Shown here: piece after piece, positions 1-8,385 of the stretch
How positions within the stretch are numbered: position 1 is the first letter of the stretch
Layout: every line of letters begins with the position of its first letter
Assembly: GCA_007280905.1 (NCBI GenBank)
Contig: QYQM01000111.1
Location: 1 to 52,835 of the forward strand
DNA: 52,835 nt
From: Porphyromonadaceae bacterium
GTDB taxonomy: Bacteria > Bacteroidota > Bacteroidia > Bacteroidales > UBA12481
Reading direction: 5' to 3'
Program-made: the position numbers and the translations under genes
Notes under the pieces: model-generated
What the model saw: only the letters and a program-made list of their open reading frames with translations
Told to the model about the DNA's origin: nothing
Database searches by the model: none

Positions 1-151
1 CAAACAGGGAAACCTGCCGGTTACTGATTCCGAAAACATCGAAGAAATGAATTAAGAACTGCTGAGCTTCTGCTTCTTCATTGCAGGCGTTTTCAAATTC
101 TTTCGAGAACCGAACTGCTCGTTCCTTTATTTCGTTCCAGCTTAATGGCAT
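1..151 (-). CDS. MmeI-like DNA methyltransferase/restriction enzyme, N-terminal fragment
   Basis: Only the first 50 residues are in the window; the gene runs off the left edge. The visible start (MPLSWNEIKERAVRFSKEFE, then a segment ending FFDVFGIS) matches, from memory, the N-terminal domain of class I SAM-dependent methyltransferases of the MmeI type. These are type IIL restriction-modification enzymes that join endonuclease, methylase and specificity domains in one polypeptide. None of the catalytic motifs lie in the visible part, so activity cannot be judged. The start codon is ATG at 149-151. The gene is co-directional with the Bro-N gene upstream (151-bp gap), so the two may form a defence module carried by the neighbouring mobile element. 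The family call rests on a short stretch. Confidence 0.7.
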   Translation of the reverse strand, partial: MPLSWNEIKERAVRFSKEFENACNEEAEAQQFLIHFFDVFGISNRQVSLF

Positions 152-302
152 ATCTTAAGTGTTCATTAGTAAGGAGAATGCGCTAATAAGGTCTAAAGAT
201 ATGGATAACCATTCTTTATCCAGCCCAAAAAGTTGACAGCCTATTCCTGGTACAAATCCGAACGGCCGGTTTTCCAATTATAGCCAAACGCTACAACAGT
301 AC

Positions 303-1160
303 CTATTTGTCTTCGTATGTGCCGGCATCCTTGATTTTCTTGATTGGTTTTGCCGGTGGCAGGAAATTCTTATTGGTTACAACGCCTTTGCCGGTAGTCT
401 GTTCCAGTTCAATGCGTGCTCTTTTTGCAATCCTACCGCCTTTTTTACCTGCATCGGCGTTTTCATCCAAACCAGTAGCCTGGACGCTTTCTGCGATCTC
501 CCGGGTGGAAAGTTCGGCAAGAGCCGTAAAAATTAGTTCAGCCTCACTCATGTGATCCCGGAGATTCTGTGATTTAAGACCTTTTATCTCTTTATGCTTT
601 TTAACTGTGATACCGGTCCATTCCTGATGAATAATGTTGGTAAGAAACGCGAATTCCCTTTCCTTGGAGATTTCGTGTTCCTGCCAGTAATTGGTGAGTT
701 TATTACGGGTTTCCTGGCCCATCATTCTTTGCTGGATCCACTTTTCACTTCTCCCATGCTGTTGCCAGTATTCCCGGGCACGATCAACCGACCGGGCCGG
801 ATCGCTCATATCCTGTATGCGTTCATATCCAACTTTTGCCAACCATTGCTTGAATGGTTCCGCTTTGGGTGAAGGAATTGACTGGATTATTCTCAGGAGC
901 CCTTCCACGTTTGTTGTGTCCGTTTCACGCATTTTACCATCAGGTGCTTTCATTTTCAACTGTCGACAAATTGTCGACAGTTCAATCCCGTCTTCACTTT
1001 TTACCCGGATTTTCATTTTGAACCAGTAATCACGGGGATTGGTGCTTTCTGTCAAAGCTCCAACGACGTCAATAATCGAGAAATACCAGATTTCATTTTC
1101 TTCATCATAATGACGGCGGATTTGGAAGTCTTCAAATACTGTTAATGCTTTATCATCCAT
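303..1160 (-). CDS. Bro-N / DinD-like antirepressor-family protein
   Basis: This 285-residue protein has an N-terminal Bro-N-like domain (about residues 5-115). Recognisable segments are FEDFQIRRHYDEENEIWYFS and, later, the family's VEGLLRIIQSIPSPKAEPFK. The rest is charged and helical and resembles DinD-like proteins (residues 120-285). Bro-N proteins bind DNA. In phages they act as antirepressors, and DinD-like members are often found inside restriction-modification loci; their role there is not established. The gene sits between the terminase block and the MmeI-like gene, facing the same way as both, so it could belong to either. The coding strand is clear because the opposite-strand frames are short and unlike any family. 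No promoter was recognised upstream. Confidence 0.75.
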   Translation of the reverse strand: MDDKALTVFEDFQIRRHYDEENEIWYFSIIDVVGALTESTNPRDYWFKMKIRVKSEDGIELSTICRQLKMKAPDGKMRETDTTNVEGLLRIIQSIPSPKAEPFKQWLAKVGYERIQDMSDPARSVDRAREYWQQHGRSEKWIQQRMMGQETRNKLTNYWQEHEISKEREFAFLTNIIHQEWTGITVKKHKEIKGLKSQNLRDHMSEAELIFTALAELSTREIAESVQATGLDENADAGKKGGRIAKRARIELEQTTGKGVVTNKNFLPPAKPIKKIKDAGTYEDK

Positions 1161-1270
1161 ATGGTTAACTTAAATTTTATTGAAACACCACTCATAATGC
1201 TTGTTGTAGGATATGATCCCACGGACTTTTCGGAAAGATAAGAAATGCCCACGGGTTAGTAAGTGAGATG

Positions 1271-1383
1271 GATCATTTTCGTGACGCCACGAAAATGATC
1301 TTCCCGTCTGGAAAGACGCCCATCTGGCGAAGATCGGATTTCTTTTTGCCTACTTTTTCTTTGATCGCCCAAAGAAAAAGTAG
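1271..1383. repeat. Cluster of nested perfect inverted repeats
   Basis: 1271-1300 is a perfect 13-bp inverted repeat (arm GATCATTTTCGTG) with a 4-base loop. 1350-1383 is a second perfect 13-bp inverted repeat (arm CTACTTTTTCTTT) with an 8-base loop. Between them an arm GATCTTC pairs with GAAGATC and encloses a small CGTCT/AGACG hairpin. The first hairpin and the middle stem share the bases GATC at 1297-1300, so they compete. The second hairpin has runs of T on one strand and A on the other and could end transcription in either direction. A mobile palindromic repeat or a structured RNA are the alternatives. Confidence 0.6.
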
Positions 1384-1452
1384 TCCGGGATCCCGGTGCA
1401 ACATTATTTTCTGCAATCAGCTCAAATAAATAATGTTAGCACTGGAAATGAT

Positions 1453-1470
1453 AAAACGGTAAACCGTTTT
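1453..1470 (-). terminator. Candidate terminator downstream of the terminase gene
   Basis: AAAACGGT pairs with ACCGTTTT around a 2-base loop (a 7-bp stem with a 4-base loop is more realistic). Reading leftwards, the stem ends in TTTT followed by an AT-rich stretch, about 145 bases past the large-terminase stop codon. The stem is short, so this is a weak call. Confidence 0.4.
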
Positions 1471-1613
1471 TACCTCTGTGAGCCGACCCCGCCCTATGGC
1501 GAAAGGCGAAGGCAAAGCCTCGATTTTCAGGAAATATGAGTCCTATGCCATGGATTCGGGGCTCAACTCGTTGAGTCCTGATTCCATACCAAATTCGCCA
1601 TTTTCGCCTTTTT

Positions 1614-3308
1614 CTAAGTGCGTGCGGGTACGAATGAGTGATTGGCTGATAGGAGGTGGCCGTACTTGGTCCAGATGCGTTTATCCACCGCATCACTGAA
1701 GTGGGTTGCTTCTTCAGGCAAGATTGTTTTGGATCTCTCGGATGCTTTGTTTTTAGTGAACTTGCCTTCCTTCTGGATCACCTGGGTATTGTTCATGGAG
1801 ATCAAGGTGTACTTGCATTTGCTGCCATTGAACCGGACGGCAGGGAAGGAAGGATCACTTCCTCTTAGGATGTTGCCCCAAAGCAGATACTTGTCATGCT
1901 GCGGCGGCTCCATGCCTTTATGGACCTCCTGGATGACAGTCCAATGGTTACGCTCGAGCCTGGCGATTGCCTGCTCATTGTAACTGCTTGATTTGTTAAC
2001 GTTGGGGTTCTTGCTGTCCCCGTACCGGTCACGGAAGTATATGATTGTCTTATCGATATGATGCTTGTAGTAATCAGTAAACTGATCTACAAGCGAATTG
2101 ATCATTACATCGTTTGACTGATCCGGCTTAACAAAGAACTCATTAATGAAATTGTCCGTATTGGCCGGCTGCTTAATCACGAAATCAAACGAGCCTTCCT
2201 GGCCGACTGAAAGGAGGCTGATGTTGGAGCCCCAATCCGGGGATATCTCGAGGGGGGCATTGGGGTTACAATCGGCATCGAAACGGGAATCGTGAGAAGC
2301 AAGCTTTTGGAAATTGAAATTTGTGTTCTCTGCCAGATCCCGGATAAAACAGTCGTTGGTGGCATTGAAGTACACATGCTTGGCCTCGTTTATGTGGTAG
2401 TAGCAATCTTCTACCGTATCCAGCATGAGGTTCATGATTTCGATCAGGAAGGTCAGGAGGTTTTGCTTTTCATACTCCCGAACAATGTAGGACATGCCCA
2501 CATTATCAATGTTATCAAAGGCATTGGCGAGTGTGAAAAGCAGACCTGTCCTGGATACGAACGGCAGGATCTGCTTGCGGAGCCGGATGGTTTCGTTCCA
2601 TATTTCCCGGTACAGTTTTGAGTCCTTGGCATAATAGGCCGGGATAAGTTCCATCTGAAGTTTCACCAGGCGGTTCCAGATTGAAAAAAGTTGGATGCCG
2701 GTTTCCTCCTGGTAATAATTGGCGAACGACAGGAGCCACTTCTGTGTCTGGGTGTAGGGCATGGATGAAACATAGTGGTATCCGTGATGAAATGAAATCG
2801 GATCCGGGGATCTTGTTCCCCAGAGTGTTTCGTTCCCCCTGTTGGTTGGCGAAGTTTCCTGATCGTATCTTTCTTTATCGATGGTCAGGGCTTCATCCAG
2901 GATTTCATAATCAACGTTAGGCCCCCTGGCTGATCCGATGCGATCCTGTGAGAGCATCAGGATGGCATTGCCGTTGGAAAATGAAATCACGTTTTCGAAT
3001 TTCATAATTTTCTCAAGGGGTGTATGAAACGAAACCGGTGGCCGGCGACTGACCACATAGTTTTTGTCTTTCATGTACCCGAGGGTTTCCAGGAACTTGA
3101 ACGTCGATGGCAGGGTCCTGGTGAGAAGCTGGCCATAGGTCTGGCCGGTTACTGAAATCAGTGCGCCAGGCATTTTGCGGTTGACGGTATGAATATCCCA
3201 TCCAACCAGGTATGATTTCCCGGTTCCCCGGCTCCAAACATCAACCCTGGATTTTGCACCGTGGAGTAACGAGTTGTACTGAGGCCTGTTCAGATTTACG
3301 GGTTCCAT
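1614..3308 (-). CDS. Phage terminase large subunit (packaging ATPase)
   Basis: This 564-residue protein has a Walker A-like P-loop near the N-terminus (VWSRGTGKSYLVG, residues 24-36) and a Walker B motif YEILDEA (about 134-140) ending in the catalytic Asp-Glu. This spacing is typical of TerL ATPases that power DNA packaging into proheads. The C-terminal half, where the RNase H-like nuclease domain sits in the family, has acidic residues (for example DSRFDADCNP and YFRDRYGD) that could bind metal; I assign these by position only. The ATG overlaps the TGA of the upstream gene by one base, so translation is probably coupled. Length fits the family. In most tailed phages a portal gene follows terL; here the next gene is a Bro-N protein after a 453-bp gap. 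Confidence 0.85.
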   Translation of the reverse strand: MEPVNLNRPQYNSLLHGAKSRVDVWSRGTGKSYLVGWDIHTVNRKMPGALISVTGQTYGQLLTRTLPSTFKFLETLGYMKDKNYVVSRRPPVSFHTPLEKIMKFENVISFSNGNAILMLSQDRIGSARGPNVDYEILDEALTIDKERYDQETSPTNRGNETLWGTRSPDPISFHHGYHYVSSMPYTQTQKWLLSFANYYQEETGIQLFSIWNRLVKLQMELIPAYYAKDSKLYREIWNETIRLRKQILPFVSRTGLLFTLANAFDNIDNVGMSYIVREYEKQNLLTFLIEIMNLMLDTVEDCYYHINEAKHVYFNATNDCFIRDLAENTNFNFQKLASHDSRFDADCNPNAPLEISPDWGSNISLLSVGQEGSFDFVIKQPANTDNFINEFFVKPDQSNDVMINSLVDQFTDYYKHHIDKTIIYFRDRYGDSKNPNVNKSSSYNEQAIARLERNHWTVIQEVHKGMEPPQHDKYLLWGNILRGSDPSFPAVRFNGSKCKYTLISMNNTQVIQKEGKFTKNKASERSKTILPEEATHFSDAVDKRIWTKYGHLLSANHSFVPART

Positions 3309-3892
3309 CAGGAATTGATCATTTGCTCGGCTTGTTCATCTGTTATTTCTTCGAACACGGCATCAGCAATTTCCTGCCGGATTTTGGCTGGAAGCTTTTC
3401 CATTTCATCGATGTTCATTCGAATTCCACCTGGCATATTGTTGATCTGGATGAGGAAGGTGTGTTTTTCCAGAAGCTTGGGATCCGTTTCAACCATCGGC
3501 CTTTCACCGATTGCCTTCTTAAGGATGGTAAGGCCGGCTGCCCAGGCTTTTAGATCCCCTTTGGCCTTGGCAGCCGCAATCTGGTCGAACGTATCCGATA
3601 TCAGCCAGTTATTGTAGAATTCGTAATTGAATGAATGGTAGGTGTTATCCAATTCCCGGGCGAAATTCAAATCATGGTAAGCCGTTCGCCTGGATATGTC
3701 CGTGAACTTTGCCATGTGAAGGGATAAAGCAGTCTTAGGTTGGGGGTATCGTTGCAGGACCTTTTGCAAGGAGAAAATTCGGTCTAACATATCCTGGTGT
3801 TGAGGAGATAACTCCGAAGCATCCGGATTGTCCAGGTAGCTTTTGATCACCTCCCACCGAATGTTCTCGACGGGTACCAATTGATTACTCAT
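3308..3892 (-). CDS. Phage protein, candidate terminase small subunit
   Basis: This 194-residue soluble, helical protein contains a likely DNA-binding segment at about residues 60-80 (FTDISRRTAYHDLNFA), which resembles a helix-turn-helix. It is followed by an acidic C-terminal tail. A small DNA-binding protein encoded directly before the large terminase is usually the small terminase subunit, which recognises packaging sites. This assignment rests on position and the HTH-like segment, not on recognised homology. It overlaps the next gene (terL) by one base and the preceding gene by four (ATGA), so it is part of a tightly coupled packaging operon. Confidence 0.6.
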   Translation of the reverse strand: MSNQLVPVENIRWEVIKSYLDNPDASELSPQHQDMLDRIFSLQKVLQRYPQPKTALSLHMAKFTDISRRTAYHDLNFARELDNTYHSFNYEFYNNWLISDTFDQIAAAKAKGDLKAWAAGLTILKKAIGERPMVETDPKLLEKHTFLIQINNMPGGIRMNIDEMEKLPAKIRQEIADAVFEEITDEQAEQMINS

Positions 3893-4167
3893 AGGTTTGA
3901 GATTTGTGCTTTTGTCCGGAGTTCAAGAAGCATATTCTGTGCAGGGTTAGAGCCATTGGCTGCCGCCTGGGCGATTGATTTGCGCAGTGGGATTTCACCT
4001 TTAAACCAACCCCGGTTATAAGCAGCGAACGCCACTCCCTGCCCGGAGTTTATCTCTTCCCGGAGATCCATGGGATTGACCTCGATATTGACTGCGATAT
4101 CGGCGATATCGAAAAAAAGCTCCGCCATCGATTCGATCTCGCTAATCTGTTCCTCGGTTAAAAGCAT
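3889..4167 (-). CDS. Small hypothetical phage protein in the packaging operon
   Basis: With the ATG at 4165-4167 this is a 92-residue protein beginning MLLTEEQISEIESMAELFF. A longer start at 4206 exists, but it would add 13 poorly structured residues lying entirely inside the upstream gene, so I prefer the internal ATG. The protein is acidic at the N-terminus and alanine-rich and helical towards the end (KSIAQAAANGSNPAQNMLLE). The C-terminal pattern resembles the helix preceding HTH elements in phage packaging proteins, but I do not recognise a family. It overlaps both neighbours, as expected in a phage operon. Confidence 0.55.
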   Translation of the reverse strand: MLLTEEQISEIESMAELFFDIADIAVNIEVNPMDLREEINSGQGVAFAAYNRGWFKGEIPLRKSIAQAAANGSNPAQNMLLELRTKAQISNL

Positions 4168-4741
4168 TTTCAAGCTGTTGTTTATCGAAGTTAAAGACCT
4201 GGTCATCGGTAAAAATCACCCCTCGTTCGAGCTTGGGATTATCGGTTGCATTCTGGGAGGTGACGATTGAGATCTTCCAATCATCGTTATAGATGAGAGC
4301 CACTTTTGCATGAAGGGAGATACACCGGTACGAGAACCCTTCCTTCAGCATCTGGAAGGGCAGGGGACTCATGACTTTTACTCTGTTATCAATCAGGAAC
4401 CGGATGGAGCGAATCTCTCCCAGGTTGATCCGGTTCCGGACTTTCTCAAGCGAGTCCTGCGAGATGGAATACGTTGACATCAGGATATGAGCAGGACCGG
4501 TCTGTTTAAGGATGTGGAAAATTAACCGGAGCAGGTTAAAATTCCCATCGGAATAGTAATGCTTCTGACGGCCGGTAACGATCAGCCCGATACTCTTAGT
4601 CAGCGCACCGGTTTGAAATACGACCAGATCCGGATTCTGGTCGGCATCTGTTTCCATAATCGCCAGCGGAACCATTTCCCGATTGTTCTTTTCAGCTACC
4701 GGAACGGAAGCTTTAAAGTCAGAGGACTTTGTTAAGACCAT
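4142..4741 (-). CDS. PLD-like (HKD) domain protein, single motif
   Basis: This 199-residue protein contains one phospholipase D-like active-site motif: His144 and Lys146 in SLHAKVALI, followed by a strand and TSQNATDNPKLERG with Asn164. That is the HxK(x)nN pattern of the PLD superfamily. PLD members with a single motif often act as homodimers and include nucleases (Nuc, BfiI) as well as lipases. There is no signal peptide, so a cytoplasmic, probably nucleic-acid substrate is likely. The gene lies between two phage genes of the packaging operon, overlapping the upstream gene by 23 bases and the downstream gene by 26. Whether it processes phage DNA or attacks competitors is not visible. Confidence 0.65.
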   Translation of the reverse strand: MVLTKSSDFKASVPVAEKNNREMVPLAIMETDADQNPDLVVFQTGALTKSIGLIVTGRQKHYYSDGNFNLLRLIFHILKQTGPAHILMSTYSISQDSLEKVRNRINLGEIRSIRFLIDNRVKVMSPLPFQMLKEGFSYRCISLHAKVALIYNDDWKISIVTSQNATDNPKLERGVIFTDDQVFNFDKQQLENAFNRGTD

Positions 4742-5495
4742 CGATTTGAGCTGAGAGTGTGGCTATTTCTGTTTTTTTCTTGAGAATCCTTTTTTCTAAG
4801 GCGTTCCTCTTGGGCCCATCCCTCATTTCATTCACAGTCGGCAGTTTGGTGGTGGAACCGAAGGCAAGTAGGTTGTTGTCTTTACTGAGGGATTTCATGA
4901 GGTTCATGCGCCTTTTAACCAGGTCACTAATAGCATCAACCTCAGTTTGAATGGGAGCCAACTTTTTCACCGGGAAAAGGCGGTTATCATCCGGCAGGGT
5001 TTTCTCCTTAATCCAAAGTTGATGTGCCTCGTAGAGTTCTTCCATCCTGTCGGATAGCTCGGAAATCTGTTCAACAATTATTCTGCGGGATTCCACATTG
5101 TCCGGTCGGTTGTCCGGAGCAATTTTCTTGAGTGAATTGTGCAGGATCGACCGCTGGTTATAAACGGTGCTGTATTCCGAGATAATTTGCCTGATTACCT
5201 TCGGCAGGTTCGGATCATCATCATTGATCGCATCCAGGTAGGCTGAACCGGTTGTAACCGGTTTGAGTCCTGATGGCTTAGGTGCAGCTGGTTCCGGTTG
5301 TTCCGGTTTGCGATTGGATGGAATAAGCTTTTCAAGCTCGTAAGCAAGTTTGAAGGCGAATCGGGCTTCTTTGTTCGGAAAGATCCGTTTCAGCGCTTGG
5401 TTCCGGGAATATTTCTCAAAGAGAGCCACCCCGGCATTGTAATCACGGCCGGAATTCAGCCAGGAGATTATAGCATCAGTATCGTTCTGTGTCAT
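4719..5495 (-). CDS. Hypothetical coiled-coil phage protein
   Basis: I do not recognise this 258-residue protein. Residues 1-60 are a compact helical region; 62-80 is a proline-rich linker (PEQPEPAAPKPSG). The rest is mostly charged helix, with coiled-coil character around 130-165 and again at 230-258 (RILKKKTEIATLSAQIDGLN). It is the first gene of the packaging block and overlaps the PLD-like gene. A scaffolding, DNA-binding or regulatory role are all possible. The 258-bp gap before it (5496-5753) separates it from the propeller genes; I see no clear promoter there. Confidence 0.5.
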   Translation of the reverse strand: MTQNDTDAIISWLNSGRDYNAGVALFEKYSRNQALKRIFPNKEARFAFKLAYELEKLIPSNRKPEQPEPAAPKPSGLKPVTTGSAYLDAINDDDPNLPKVIRQIISEYSTVYNQRSILHNSLKKIAPDNRPDNVESRRIIVEQISELSDRMEELYEAHQLWIKEKTLPDDNRLFPVKKLAPIQTEVDAISDLVKRRMNLMKSLSKDNNLLAFGSTTKLPTVNEMRDGPKRNALEKRILKKKTEIATLSAQIDGLNKVL

Positions 5496-5753
5496 TTATC
5501 AATTCTCGCCTATGGATTAATTTTCGCTTTAATCCACAAGGTATGGAATGGCGAAAAGGCGAAAAAGGACAGCTCGGCGCATTACCCACTGAACTATTCA
5601 GAGAAATCGAAACAACTTAATTTCAATGGATATCGGTGAGGTATGGTTGTCCGTTCAGTCCGGGGATTGGGAGTCGTCTGGTTAAAGTCAGTAAATCAGA
5701 AGGTTAATGAGCAACACTAACTCCACGGCAAGGCTGCATGGACCTCTTTATTT

Positions 5754-6902
5754 TCACTTCTTCAATTTTATTTCAATCAATATTGGACCATCTTCATCGG
5801 AAAGATTCTTTTTAAACGCAAGGAACTTATCATGCAGCGTTTGATTTGTGAAAACGGCTTTATCAATCAATGGATTATCAAGAACCGACTTCAGTGTATT
5901 TGCCTCCTGAATCCTATAAATCGAACCATCTTGATATCTTAATGGCCAGAAAGGAGCGCCGCCATCCAGATCATTGGGTATTCCCATTGTATGCAGATCT
6001 TTATGGAATGGAATGTGATAAATCAATCCTGACTTCTTTTCCAGGTACATCGGGTGCACCATGTTTTTATCGACGCCCCAAAAGAACAGGTAGTCAGGTG
6101 TTTCCATCCAGATCGAAAGTTGGAAGTTCATATTTTCCATCGATATTTCCTCTTTTCCATGGGGATCTTTAAGAACAATTTCCGGCTCAAGAGTCCGATC
6201 GGGCCGGATAGCATAGACTGTATCTGCCCACCCCTCATTTATCCTGATTTCATTGTTCATGGTATAGAACATGGACGGTCTGCTTGCTTTCCTGTTTTTC
6301 AATAGTTCCTGGTCACGTTTCATTAGTTTCCCGGTACAATTTCCTTCCCAATCGAGAAAGGCAAGGGAATAATTGTCCATCCTGGTGCTGTTCGATCTGG
6401 AAAAAACCCCAATTAATCCATCATCGAAAGTGTCGATATACTTTGCGAAATCGGGCAGTTTTGTTTCACCAATAAGTTTACCGTCCAAACCAAACCGAAT
6501 GACTTTGAGAAAATCCATGATCAAAATATATTTCCCATCTCTCGATAACCGGACTTCACTTGGCCGGTTGAACTCGCCGGGGCCCTTGCCTATGTTGCCG
6601 ATTTTCCTGATAAATTTTCCCTGGCGATCAAACAGAAGCACCTTGGGCTGCGACTGGTCATAGATCAGGATGTACTGGCCCGTAATTGAATACTGGTCGA
6701 TTCTCTTAATGAAGCAGTCCGGATTACTTTCAAGCTTGGTGTAGTTGATTTCATTTGCAATTTGACTCAACGTCATTTTTGATTCAACCGTAATGTCCTG
6801 TGACAGGTCCAAAACAGTTAAGTCCTTTGAATTTTTAACGGGGCGAGAACAGGAAACTGCCAAGGTAACCAGAATGATCAGGGCAGAAAATTTTAAGCTC
6901 AT
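5754..6902 (-). CDS. Six-bladed beta-propeller lipoprotein (DUF5128-like)
   Basis: This 382-residue protein begins with a lipoprotein signal peptide; the lipobox (LAVSC) places the lipidated Cys at about residue 18. It continues with the pattern of Bacteroidota six-bladed propellers: a beta-strand region FDRQGKFIRKIGNIGKGPGE and the repeated aromatic/glycine turns. The glycine-rich GKGPGEF segment is characteristic of the group. Such proteins sit on the periplasmic or outer face of envelope membranes; their ligands are mostly unknown. The gene follows a paralogue with a 44-bp gap, so the two form an operon. It is out of place: phage head genes lie upstream and phage packaging genes downstream, all on the same strand. 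It is probably cargo or a later insertion. Confidence 0.8.
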   Translation of the reverse strand: MSLKFSALIILVTLAVSCSRPVKNSKDLTVLDLSQDITVESKMTLSQIANEINYTKLESNPDCFIKRIDQYSITGQYILIYDQSQPKVLLFDRQGKFIRKIGNIGKGPGEFNRPSEVRLSRDGKYILIMDFLKVIRFGLDGKLIGETKLPDFAKYIDTFDDGLIGVFSRSNSTRMDNYSLAFLDWEGNCTGKLMKRDQELLKNRKASRPSMFYTMNNEIRINEGWADTVYAIRPDRTLEPEIVLKDPHGKEEISMENMNFQLSIWMETPDYLFFWGVDKNMVHPMYLEKKSGLIYHIPFHKDLHTMGIPNDLDGGAPFWPLRYQDGSIYRIQEANTLKSVLDNPLIDKAVFTNQTLHDKFLAFKKNLSDEDGPILIEIKLKK

Positions 6903-6946
6903 CGTAGTGTTTTAGGTGTTAGTTCTTGATATTCTGAAAGTGGGTT

Positions 6947-8155
6947 CTAATTATTCTTCAAGGTAACCACTTGAATAACCGGATTGCTATTCTCATCCAG
7001 TTTACCCAAAGCATTCAATAATTTCTTTTGTTGCATAGGAAATTTCGATTTAAACTTTTTGACATGGTTCTGTTCACAAAGCTCCATGAAATCAATTGCA
7101 TTATAAGCGCGAATTAACTCATCCGTCCCTGATGAATAATCAGGCCAAAAAGGTATACTGCCGTCAAAATCATTGGTGATTCCAAAATTTTCCTGTTTTC
7201 CGGACAGATTAGTCATCGATCCATTGGACTTATTGCATAAATAGGTGCAAGTCATCCCATTATAGAGGTATCTTACAAAAAATGAGTTTCGTGATTCTAT
7301 TATGCTTGCGAACTCCTTATAATTGTCCCGATTGCTCTTGTACTTTTCGCTGCTTGCAAAAACGGACTCGGGAAGACGATAGGTACCAAAATCAATTTTG
7401 CAGAAGACATGATACTCCAGATTCTGGTTAAGAGTAAATATATCGTCCACAAAAGGTTGTTTGTACCTGAGTTGGTTTTCAAAGGTGCGTAGGTCACCAC
7501 TTACCTCAAATGGAGAATTCGGATGCTCCAATGACTTACTTGAAGAAGCAATTCGCTTTTTAACTTTAAGGTCCCTGTCGTAAATTATTATATTATAAAG
7601 CATTCCGTCGCCAGTCGGTTTTACAAATCTTAAGGGTATTGTCGCAACAAAATATCCTGGCTCAATAAAACATATTTCAGATAGGCGGCCATCTATTTTT
7701 ACCTCTCGAATAAACTGGCCTGACAATGAAAACTGAAGGATTTTCCTCTGACCACTATCCAGAATGGTAATATATTGATTCTTAGGATCAAAGGTAAAAT
7801 AATCGATATTTGAATATTCTCCTGGTCCCTTGCCAACTTTATTTATCATAGAACTGAAAGAGCCATTTAGCTTAAAAATAAACAATCGTTCAGATTTCAT
7901 TGAAGTATGATCCAAAATCAAGAAGTTGTTATCCGTTTTCATTAATCGAAAAACACTGGAAATAAATGATTTCGGTATGGTTTCCAGTACAACATAATCA
8001 ATATCAGAAGCTATTGAACTGAGGTTCATATTTTCTAAGCCTTTTTCTTTGCCAGATAAATCAATTTTGTAAGTCTTTTCTTGCCCCTGGGCAGCTAGGC
8101 CTAGAAATAAGACGGATAATAATACTGCCAGAAATAATTTTCTGATTGACTTCAT
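6947..8155 (-). CDS. Six-bladed beta-propeller secreted protein (DUF5128-like)
   Basis: This 402-residue paralogue of the next gene shares the GKGPGEYSNIDYF segment, the DFDGSIPFWPDYSSG region near the C-terminus (compare DLDGGAPFWPLRY in the neighbour) and overall length. The signal peptide ends near AAQGQ and has no lipobox Cys, so the protein is probably released into the periplasm. The neighbour is lipidated, so the pair may be a membrane-bound and soluble set. The sequence is visibly more AT-rich than the flanking phage genes. The upstream 230 bp contain a phage terminator, so this pair is transcribed separately. I found no TAnnTTTG promoter motif upstream. Confidence 0.78.
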   Translation of the reverse strand: MKSIRKLFLAVLLSVLFLGLAAQGQEKTYKIDLSGKEKGLENMNLSSIASDIDYVVLETIPKSFISSVFRLMKTDNNFLILDHTSMKSERLFIFKLNGSFSSMINKVGKGPGEYSNIDYFTFDPKNQYITILDSGQRKILQFSLSGQFIREVKIDGRLSEICFIEPGYFVATIPLRFVKPTGDGMLYNIIIYDRDLKVKKRIASSSKSLEHPNSPFEVSGDLRTFENQLRYKQPFVDDIFTLNQNLEYHVFCKIDFGTYRLPESVFASSEKYKSNRDNYKEFASIIESRNSFFVRYLYNGMTCTYLCNKSNGSMTNLSGKQENFGITNDFDGSIPFWPDYSSGTDELIRAYNAIDFMELCEQNHVKKFKSKFPMQQKKLLNALGKLDENSNPVIQVVTLKNN

Positions 8156-8321
8156 GATTCTTGTTTTGGGTTAGAGTTGAATTCGTTCAACATCATTATT
8201 GACGAGTATATGGATTTAATGCGTTTTCAATATCTAGAAGGATCTCGGTGGTCCGCAATTAAGTAATTGTATTCATGCCCCCTAAGATAAAGGTTTTAAC
8301 TTTCAATAAATCTGGTTAGAC

Positions 8322-8350
8322 TAAAAAGCAAAAGCCCCCTCGCGGGGGCT
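8322..8350 (-). terminator. Rho-independent terminator of the head-gene block
   Basis: AGCCCCC at 8333-8339 pairs perfectly with GGGGGCT at 8344-8350 around a 4-base loop. Reading leftwards the stem is followed by TTTGCTTTTT. It lies 36 bases past the stop codon of the last head gene (8386) and before the propeller genes. Confidence 0.85.
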
Positions 8351-8385
8351 CTCACCTTAAAACGAACACTATGAAAAACCACGAC

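Larger units (their letters stand above)
1161..1613. other. 453-bp intergenic region rich in palindromes
   Basis: No credible gene was found; the short frames here are low-complexity. The stretch holds a 13-bp perfect stem at 1271-1300, a nested stem closing 1297-1303 on a GAAGATC arm about 25 bases later, a second 13-bp stem at 1350-1383 and a shorter stem at 1453-1470. Between about 1495 and 1613 there are repeated GGCGAA/TTCGCC words. Similar words recur in the gap at 5500-5570. Confidence 0.6.
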
